Part shown: positions 58,385-64,000 of the stretch, one piece after another
Layout: every line of letters begins with the position of its first letter
Position numbering within the stretch: the first letter of the stretch is position 1
Source: Acidobacteriota bacterium
Lineage (GTDB): Bacteria > Acidobacteriota > Terriglobia > Terriglobales > Acidobacteriaceae
Assembly: GCA_013289795.1 (NCBI GenBank)
Contig: JABCZH010000008.1
Location: 62,001-126,000 of the forward strand
Length of the DNA: 64,000 nt
Reading direction: 5' to 3'
Program-made: the position numbers and the translations under genes
Notes under the pieces: model-generated
The model's database searches: none
What the model was told of the DNA's origin: nothing
What the model saw: the letters and a program-made list of their open reading frames with translations, nothing else

Positions 58385-60256
58385 TTGTCCTCTGCTTCTG
58401 CCAAGGTCCAACCGGTGAAGCCATTGCTTGGTTCTGCCGGACTTTTCTCGTCACCCCAAAAGCGGACCGTGGTCTTGTGCCTGCTGCTGGTGGCGGCGAC
58501 GCTGGCGGTTTACAACCCGGTCAACCGCAACGCCTTCGTCAATTTCGATGACGACCACTACATCACCGGCAACCCGCATGTGCTGGCCGCGGTGAACTGG
58601 GGCACGGTGAAGTGGGCTTTCACTAATTATTACGAGGCCAACTGGCATCCGCTGACTTGGATTTCTCATGCGCTCGATGTCCAGTTGTTCGGGTTGAATC
58701 CGGTTGGACATCACTACATGAATGTCGTTCTGCACGCTCTGAATGCGGTGCTGCTGTTCCTGTTGCTGCAGTCCGCGACGGGATTCACCGGGCGCAGTCT
58801 CATGGTGGCGGCGCTGTTCGCGTTGCATCCGGTGAATGTGGAGTCGGTGGCCTGGGCATCGGAGCGAAAAAACGTCCTCAGCATGATGTTTCTGTTGCTG
58901 GCGTTGCAGGCCTACGGATGGTACGCGCGCCGGCCCGCCGTCGGCCGATATGCGCTGGTCGCGGCGTTGTTTGCCTGTGGTCTGATGAGCAAGCCGCAGG
59001 TCATCACGCTGCCGTTCTTGCTGTTGCTGTGGGATTACTGGCCGCTGGGAAGATATGCGCCTGAGCCGGCAGCGGGCGGGCAGGTTGCGAGGGCGTCGGC
59101 GCTACTGTTGGAAAAGCTGCCACTGTTTCTGATGTCCATGGCCAGCGCTGTCATCACGATGCAGGCGCAGAGGGCAGGCGGCGCGATTCACTCGGCCATT
59201 ATTTATCCCTTCGGCCTGCGTCTGCAGAACGCAATTGTTTCGTATTCGCGTTATATCGCAAAAGCGTTCTGGCCGACACAGCTCTCGCCTCTCTATCCTC
59301 ATCCCCTCGATTTGCTGAGACTCTGGCAGCTGATTGCGTCGACGGCCTTCTTGCTGCTGGCTACGGCGCTGGTGATCCGTTATCGGCACCGCAGTTACCT
59401 AGTGACCGGCTGGTTCTGGTTTCTGGGTTCTTTGGTCCCGATGATCGGATTGGTGCAAGTAGGCGAACAGGCGATGGCCGACCGCTACGCTTACCTGCCG
59501 TTTGTCGGATTATTGGTGATGGTGAGCTGGGGAATCGCTGAGTGGGCAGAAGCGAGGAAGTTTCCAGCTTTGTGGCTCGTGGTTCCAGCTTTGGCGGTGA
59601 TTGTAGCTTTCGGTGCCCTGACCTATCGCCAAATCGGCTACTGGCATGACAGCGAGACACTGTGGTCCTACGCGCTACGGGTCACCAGTGTGCGCAGCTA
59701 CAAGGCGCACTTCAATCTGGCCGTGACTTACGACGCCGAGGGACGCTACGACGAAGCCGTGCAGCAATTTCGCCAGGCCATTGACCCGAGAGATGACGAT
59801 CCACGAATTCACCTCGGGCTGGGGATTTACGACCAGCGACATGGCCACGTACGGGAGGCGATTGAGGAGTTTCAAGCGGCGCTGCGCCTGGGTTCGGATG
59901 ACGCGCTGGGCGCGGATGCCCTCAGCAATCTGGGCGCTGCGTATCAGCAGATTCACGACTATGCACACGCGAAAGAAAGCTTTGCGGCGGCGTTGCGATT
60001 GAATCCCAACAAAGCGGCGGCCATGGTGGGGATGGGACTGCTGGCTCAAAAGAGCGGAGACTTGGAGCAGGCGATTGCCGAGTACTCGCATGCAATGTCG
60101 GTTGAGCCTACGGCCGTCGGCTATGTTCTGCTGGGGCGAGCACTGGAGCAGGCGGGACATTCCGCCGAGGCGAAGGCCGCCATCGACAAAGCCAGGCAAC
60201 TCACAAGTGATTTTGACCAGGCGCAGCGGACGGCGGACGAGTTACTGGCGTTGTAA
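58385..60256 (+). CDS. polytopic membrane protein with TPR repeats (TMTC/PMT-like)
   Basis: A 623-residue protein with a TTG start (GAGGGA upstream). About ten membrane helices in the first 400 residues (VVLCLLLVAATLAVYNPVNR, DDDHYITGN, HHYMNVVLHALNAVLLFLLL) resemble the TMTC/PMT-like glycosyltransferase fold (FDDDHYI, WHPLTWISH and the DUF1736 region). C-terminal TPRs follow (DEAVQQFRQAI, EAIEEFQAALRLG). TMTC proteins mannosylate O-linked sites in eukaryotes; bacterial members are uncharacterised. Confidence 0.85.
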   Translation: MSSASAKVQPVKPLLGSAGLFSSPQKRTVVLCLLLVAATLAVYNPVNRNAFVNFDDDHYITGNPHVLAAVNWGTVKWAFTNYYEANWHPLTWISHALDVQLFGLNPVGHHYMNVVLHALNAVLLFLLLQSATGFTGRSLMVAALFALHPVNVESVAWASERKNVLSMMFLLLALQAYGWYARRPAVGRYALVAALFACGLMSKPQVITLPFLLLLWDYWPLGRYAPEPAAGGQVARASALLLEKLPLFLMSMASAVITMQAQRAGGAIHSAIIYPFGLRLQNAIVSYSRYIAKAFWPTQLSPLYPHPLDLLRLWQLIASTAFLLLATALVIRYRHRSYLVTGWFWFLGSLVPMIGLVQVGEQAMADRYAYLPFVGLLVMVSWGIAEWAEARKFPALWLVVPALAVIVAFGALTYRQIGYWHDSETLWSYALRVTSVRSYKAHFNLAVTYDAEGRYDEAVQQFRQAIDPRDDDPRIHLGLGIYDQRHGHVREAIEEFQAALRLGSDDALGADALSNLGAAYQQIHDYAHAKESFAAALRLNPNKAAAMVGMGLLAQKSGDLEQAIAEYSHAMSVEPTAVGYVLLGRALEQAGHSAEAKAAIDKARQLTSDFDQAQRTADELLAL

Positions 60257-60261
60257 GGGTT

Positions 60262-61188
60262 CTAGTCGGACGGCAGGAACCGCGGGGGTGGGGCGACGTA
60301 TCCTGGCGGTGTGCCTTTCGTGAGGAACGGGAAATCATCCGGAGTCCTTACCTCGACGCGGCCATCGCTGGTCAGCTTGTAGGTGTGGCCGAACGGGTCC
60401 GTTGGGACTTCATGCAACAAGCCCACATTCTGCAGATCAGAAAAGGTGTCAGGCAGTCGTCCAGTCCTGGCGTGATATTCGGCGACCAGGTTCCCAAGAT
60501 GGGTGACGTCCTCTTCCACCTGCAAAGCGCGCAAATGGGTGGCGGCGTTGGCCCGGACGTCGCGGTCCTGTGTGCTTTGGTAAGTGGTCGACCAAATCAT
60601 CTGCGCCATTTGCAGTTCGCCGCTGTGTTGTGCCATCTGGGCCGCCATCACGCCCAGAAAGGGATGGGCGTTGGGGACGCGTGAGCCGCGCGCGAAGGCG
60701 TCGGCGGCATTCTTGTAGTCCTTTAGCTCCATGTAGTAGATGAAACCCAGATCGTAATACAGCCGCCATTCGCTGGGATTGTTGCGGATGCCGAATTCGC
60801 TCAACTCAATGGCGCGCTGCGGCATGCCGGCGCCATTGGGCGGCTTGGGCGCGAGAAAGTTGGCGCCGAATTCGTAGGCCACGATCAAATGGGGATCGAG
60901 TGCGGTGGTGATCTCGAGCAGAGGCGCCAGCAGGTCGTAATGCTGCGATCCGGCAAAGTGCTTGCTGCCAAAATACTGCACCGCGCGGGTCCAATAAATG
61001 TCGGCCATCAAGCCGTCGTACCCCAGGCTCAGGCGTTTCAAGGCCCCGGGGGATGAAATGTAGAGCACTTCCTGCAGCGTGGCTCCGCCCCGCATTCGGT
61101 CAACCTGCCTTAGTAAAAGAACCGAGGTCAACATGCAGAGCACCAAGAACGTGCCGGCCACTTGAGTGATTTTGCTGGAAGGTTTCAT
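60262..61188 (-). CDS. TPR-like exported protein of an ABC exporter operon
   Basis: A 308-residue protein with a signal anchor (VAGTFLVLCMLTSVLLL) and helical repeats (YYDLGFIYYMELKDYKNAAD, AFARGSRVPNAHPFLGVMAA). Its start overlaps the ABC-2 permease stop by four bases (ATGA). It could be a periplasmic accessory of that exporter. No family recognised. Confidence 0.72.
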   Translation of the reverse strand: MKPSSKITQVAGTFLVLCMLTSVLLLRQVDRMRGGATLQEVLYISSPGALKRLSLGYDGLMADIYWTRAVQYFGSKHFAGSQHYDLLAPLLEITTALDPHLIVAYEFGANFLAPKPPNGAGMPQRAIELSEFGIRNNPSEWRLYYDLGFIYYMELKDYKNAADAFARGSRVPNAHPFLGVMAAQMAQHSGELQMAQMIWSTTYQSTQDRDVRANAATHLRALQVEEDVTHLGNLVAEYHARTGRLPDTFSDLQNVGLLHEVPTDPFGHTYKLTSDGRVEVRTPDDFPFLTKGTPPGYVAPPPRFLPSD

Positions 61189-61961
61189 TTCAGGTTGCGA
61201 TGTTCAAAAATCAAGACTGCACCGCACAGGGCCATAGCCGCGTACACCATCGCATACGCGGTTTCGCTCAGGATGAGCGCTCCAGCAACGCCCTGTCCAT
61301 GCGCTACTGAGCCGATCACATTGAGAGAGGCGAAGTTGGGCAACAGATAAGCAGCACCGGTGGCCAGCCAGCGCGTGGTTCCCTGGGCCATGGCTGCAAA
61401 TCCACGCAGATCCTCCGCGAAACTTCCGATCACGAACAACGAGAAGGCAAACACCGCCGACAGCAGGGGCGATGAGAACGACGAGAAGAATAGCGCCAGC
61501 GCGGTGATGATCAGAAATTGCAAAACGATGAAGTACAACGCCACCAGCACCCAGCCATCCGCCGCCTGGAAACGCTGCGACACGTACAGCAAAGCCAGGA
61601 AAACGCCGATTGCCATAAAGAACGTGTTCACCACCAGGGTGCCGGCCAAACCAAAGAACTTGCCAACAATGAACTCCCAGCGTTGCACCGGCCGCGACAG
61701 CACGGTGTAGAGAGTGCGCTTTTCGATTTCTTTCGACACCAGTCCGATACCAATGAAGATGGCGATGACTACGCCAAATAACGAGATCGCGGTGAGGCCG
61801 AGGTTGATCACTACCAGGCGTTCAATCCCGATGGAGATTTGCCCCACCAGAATGGAGGCGCCACACATCAACACCGCAAACGCAATCAAGTTGTAAAGCA
61901 CACGATCGCGAACGGCTTCGCGAAAAGTATTGGAGGCGATGTGCCGTATACGTGAGCTCAT
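61185..61961 (-). CDS. ABC-2 type transporter permease
   Basis: A 258-residue membrane protein with six helices; LVSKEIEKRTLYTVLSRPVQRWEFIVGKFFG is the typical ABC-2/CcmB-like permease elbow region. It overlaps the ATPase gene by four bases (ATGA). Probably exports a lipid, polysaccharide or drug. Confidence 0.88.
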   Translation of the reverse strand: MSSRIRHIASNTFREAVRDRVLYNLIAFAVLMCGASILVGQISIGIERLVVINLGLTAISLFGVVIAIFIGIGLVSKEIEKRTLYTVLSRPVQRWEFIVGKFFGLAGTLVVNTFFMAIGVFLALLYVSQRFQAADGWVLVALYFIVLQFLIITALALFFSSFSSPLLSAVFAFSLFVIGSFAEDLRGFAAMAQGTTRWLATGAAYLLPNFASLNVIGSVAHGQGVAGALILSETAYAMVYAAMALCGAVLIFEHRNLK

Positions 61962-62899
61962 GATCGCACTCCAGCGGCCGCCTCAGCAGGCCTGAGTTTC
62001 TGCACGAAATACTCCTCCAGTGAGGTCCGGAGCGGAGTCACCGAAACAATATGCAGACGTTCGCGGCGGAGGGTGTCGATTAAGGCGTCCTGGCTGGCCT
62101 CGAGGACCACGGCGCGAACCGTGTCTCCGGTAACACTGGAGTCCAGCGCCAGGGTTTTCACGCTGGGGAGTACAGTGTTCCCTCGCCATACCACCTCGAC
62201 CTTCCCCTGCACGCTGGACGTCAGGTCGGCCACCGCGCCCACGCCCCGCAACTCGCCCTGGTGAATGATGGCAACACGGTCGCAAAGCGCTTCCGCATCG
62301 GAAAGAATATGAGTTGAGAAAAAGACCGTTTTGCCGGCGCGCTTCAGTTCCTCCATCAAGTCGCGCACTTCGCGGCGGCCGATGGGATCGAGTCCCGACA
62401 TGGGCTCGTCGAAAAACAGGACTCGGGGGTTGTGCAGGATGGCCTGCGCGACGCCCACCCGCTGCAGCATGCCTTTGGAAAATTTCCGCAACTGCATACC
62501 GGACACATTGGGCAATCCGACTCGATCCAGAACTTCACTGACTCGGCGTTTGCGTTCCTTAGCATCGACACCCGAAAGTTGCCCGTAGTACTCAAGCAGT
62601 TCGGCGGCAGTCAGGTAATCGTAAAAATAGGGCTGCTCGGGGAGGAATCCGATCTGGGCTTTCATTCTCGGATCGTTGATTTCACAGCCGAGGATTCGGG
62701 CTGAGCCCGCGCTGGGATACACCAGGCCCATCAGCATTTTCAGAGTGGTGGTTTTCCCGGCGCCGTTAGGCCCGAGAAAGCCAAAAATCTCCCCTTCTTC
62801 CACCTGCAAACGGAGGGGCTGCAAGGCGCACTTCGGCCGCTTTCGCCAGAAGCCCACCTGGTAAGTCTTCGTCAAACCAAGGATCTCTATGGCCGCCAT
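61958..62899 (-). CDS. ABC transporter ATPase, ABC-2 exporter type
   Basis: A 313-residue ATPase: Walker [11 protein letters not shown]-loop, signature [10 protein letters not shown] (a degenerate KGM version as in many ABC-2 ATPases), Walker [14 protein letters not shown] and H-loop STHIL. The C-terminal 80 residues are an extra regulatory region. First gene of the three-gene exporter unit with the permease and the TPR-like protein. Confidence 0.93.
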   Translation of the reverse strand: MAAIEILGLTKTYQVGFWRKRPKCALQPLRLQVEEGEIFGFLGPNGAGKTTTLKMLMGLVYPSAGSARILGCEINDPRMKAQIGFLPEQPYFYDYLTAAELLEYYGQLSGVDAKERKRRVSEVLDRVGLPNVSGMQLRKFSKGMLQRVGVAQAILHNPRVLFFDEPMSGLDPIGRREVRDLMEELKRAGKTVFFSTHILSDAEALCDRVAIIHQGELRGVGAVADLTSSVQGKVEVVWRGNTVLPSVKTLALDSSVTGDTVRAVVLEASQDALIDTLRRERLHIVSVTPLRTSLEEYFVQKLRPAEAAAGVRS

Positions 62900-63007
62900 T
62901 TAGGAGAACGGATTCATTGCCTTGTTGCGTACGCAAAAATTATAAGCAAAATGCCTGTAACCTTGAGATGGCAGCCGGGGTACGCGAGGTTACGAAGGTA
63001 AAGGTGG

Positions 63008-63541
63008 TTATTGCGCCGATGTGTAGCCCATGCAGGTGGCAACGTCTGGCGCTGGAACTCCGCCGGCAGTGCCCGGTTGGTTGCGCAGAACTCCGTCGGT
63101 GACGACGCAGAAATTGCGGAAGCCAGTGACGTTGAACGAGATGGGCGCCGAGGATGCCACAAACGAACTGTTGGGGCCAGCGCCACCATTGAAGCCCACG
63201 GCCGCAAGTTGGTACCCGCTCTTGCTCCCACCGGCCACGATGCTATCCAGGATACAGGCGGTGGTTGAACTGGGAGCGCAGCCAGTGGACGGGCCGCCCA
63301 TGCTCGCCAAGTCCGGCGAATATCCCACCGTAGGATAGGCCGCATTGTAGGCGATCTCCGAAGTCGCGATACGGCGAACCGAACTGGCCGCCGAAGATTC
63401 ATTGGCAGCAATCCTGGCCCGTAGCAGGTTCGGGATGGCAATCGCGGCAATGATCAGGATGATGGCCACCACGATCAGGAGTTCGATAAGCGAGAACCCG
63501 TCGGCGGCAGCACTCAGTTTTGGTCTCGAAGACATATCCAT
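63008..63541 (-). CDS. type IV pilin-like protein
   Basis: 177 residues from the ATG at 63541, or 175 from 63535. The leader SSRPKLSAAADG is cut before FSLIELLIVVAIILIIAAIA. The NLLRARIAANESSAASSVRR segment matches the pilin at 4449-4973 but the globular part differs (GYSPDLASMGGPSTGCAP). It is next to the partial pilin at 63811-64000 on the same strand. Confidence 0.9.
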   Translation of the reverse strand: MDMSSRPKLSAAADGFSLIELLIVVAIILIIAAIAIPNLLRARIAANESSAASSVRRIATSEIAYNAAYPTVGYSPDLASMGGPSTGCAPSSTTACILDSIVAGGSKSGYQLAAVGFNGGAGPNSSFVASSAPISFNVTGFRNFCVVTDGVLRNQPGTAGGVPAPDVATCMGYTSAQ

Positions 63542-63732
63542 CACCCATCTAGATGGCAGCACGTTGCTGGCCACCCTAATCAGACCGTAGCAAAAGCTGG
63601 ATATCAATGAGATGAATGATTTAGACGACATCGGAACACTCTAAGGAACCTGCCTGGCTGCCCGGATGACAGTTATCGTCACAGCTAGAAGTCTGCTGAT
63701 CTCAGTCTGAGAGCTGGCATACCGTAGGCACT

Positions 63733-63772
63733 GGAAAAAACAACAAGGAGCAACGGATTGATCCGTTGCTCC
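63733..63772 (-). terminator. intrinsic terminator of the last pilin gene
   Basis: On the minus strand GGAGCAACGGAT-CAATCC-type sequence forms a long, near-perfect stem (63747-63772), followed by TTGTTGTTTTTT. It lies 38 bases after the stop of the partial pilin. Confidence 0.8.
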
Positions 63773-63810
63773 CTGTTTGGACCCCTTCCCAAGTACTCGT
63801 CGATCGAGAC

Positions 63811-64000
63811 TTACTGCAGGGCCGTGTAAGCTGCGCAAGCAGCCGAGCCGCCTGACATCGCAGAGCCAACCGCGGTGAAGCGGATCACAGCGTCTTCGTT
63901 CGAGCAGAAGCCGCGCACGCCGGTTTGGTTAACCGATGCCGGAATGCCATCCAAGGTATAGCCCGGGATGATGCCGTTCAGCGCTGCAACTGGCGTATCG
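63811..64000 (-). CDS. type IV pilin-like protein, N-terminus beyond the window
   Basis: The C-terminal 62 codons of a pilin. GIIPGYTL, ASVNQTGVRGFCSN and DAVIRFTAVGS are shared with the pilin at 4449-4973, and the end (AACAAYTALQ) matches GCAAYLALQ there. It is therefore a close paralogue. The N-terminal leader and helix lie outside the window. A terminator follows at 63733-63772. Confidence 0.9.
   Translation of the reverse strand, partial: DTPVAALNGIIPGYTLDGIPASVNQTGVRGFCSNEDAVIRFTAVGSAMSGGSAACAAYTALQ

Overview
The window reads as a chromosome segment of an Acidobacteriota bacterium (Koribacter/Terriglobia-like). This is inferred from gene style: three multi-domain Ser/Thr kinases with TPR or STAND regions, short type IV pilins, several PilM/N/O-type genes in one operon, GloVer-repeat and VCBS proteins, a LolA homologue and a high-GC background. 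No rRNA or taxonomic marker is present, so the assignment is by resemblance only.

Layout. 1-5 kb: partial tRNA-Gly, tryptophan 2,3-dioxygenase, a LolD/MacB-type ATPase, a response regulator, a PhzF-like isomerase, a possible small RNA, a 1-Cys peroxiredoxin, a selenocysteine tRNA and a pilin. 5-18 kb: a coiled-coil exported protein, kinase-TPR 1, small unknowns, DinB, MFS and APC transporters, a PIG-L family secreted deacetylase and kinase-TPR 2. 18.06-34.66 kb: a mobile element (below). 34.7-42.2 kb: a GloVer protein, OsmC, a kinase-STAND-TPR protein, DUF4242 and a VCBS/Ig protein. 42.3-47.7 kb: a five-gene cluster (esterase, ATP-grasp, GCS2 ligase, M29-like peptidase, second ATP-grasp) that looks like a peptide or amide-bond metabolite pathway. 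47.8-54.7 kb: a type IV pilus/type II secretion operon (pilC-pilB-pilM-pilN-pilO-pilP-like-pseudopilin). 54.9-64 kb: LolA, a tiny zinc finger protein, a Rap1a-like protein, toxin-antitoxin genes, a methyltransferase, a TMTC-like membrane TPR protein, an ABC-2 exporter and two more pilins.

The main discovery is a casposon-like element. Two perfect 36-bp inverted repeats (18070-18105 and 34612-34647) are flanked outside by a perfect 14-bp direct repeat, GTCAACCGTCGCCC. Within the 16.6 kb between them lie a Cas1 homologue with all expected catalytic residues plus a C-terminal zinc ribbon and helix-turn-helix, a family B DNA polymerase with intact exonuclease and polymerase motifs, a Cys-rich HNH nuclease and an HTH protein. 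No CRISPR array was seen. These are the hallmarks of a casposon, a self-synthesising transposon that uses Cas1 as integrase, which is rarely reported in bacteria.

The element carries an operon I cannot match to a named system: a polytopic membrane protein, a lipoprotein with a complete VWA metal-site motif, a MotA/TolQ/ExbB-like channel with a long helical tail and a MotB/OmpA-like partner. A membrane-anchored HNH nuclease converges on it. The MotA/MotB-like pair recalls the ZorAB motor of Zorya anti-phage defence, but the VWA lipoprotein and large membrane protein are not part of Zorya as known. I propose it as a candidate envelope-located defence system moved by a casposon. That function is inference; the element structure and the domain motifs are seen directly.
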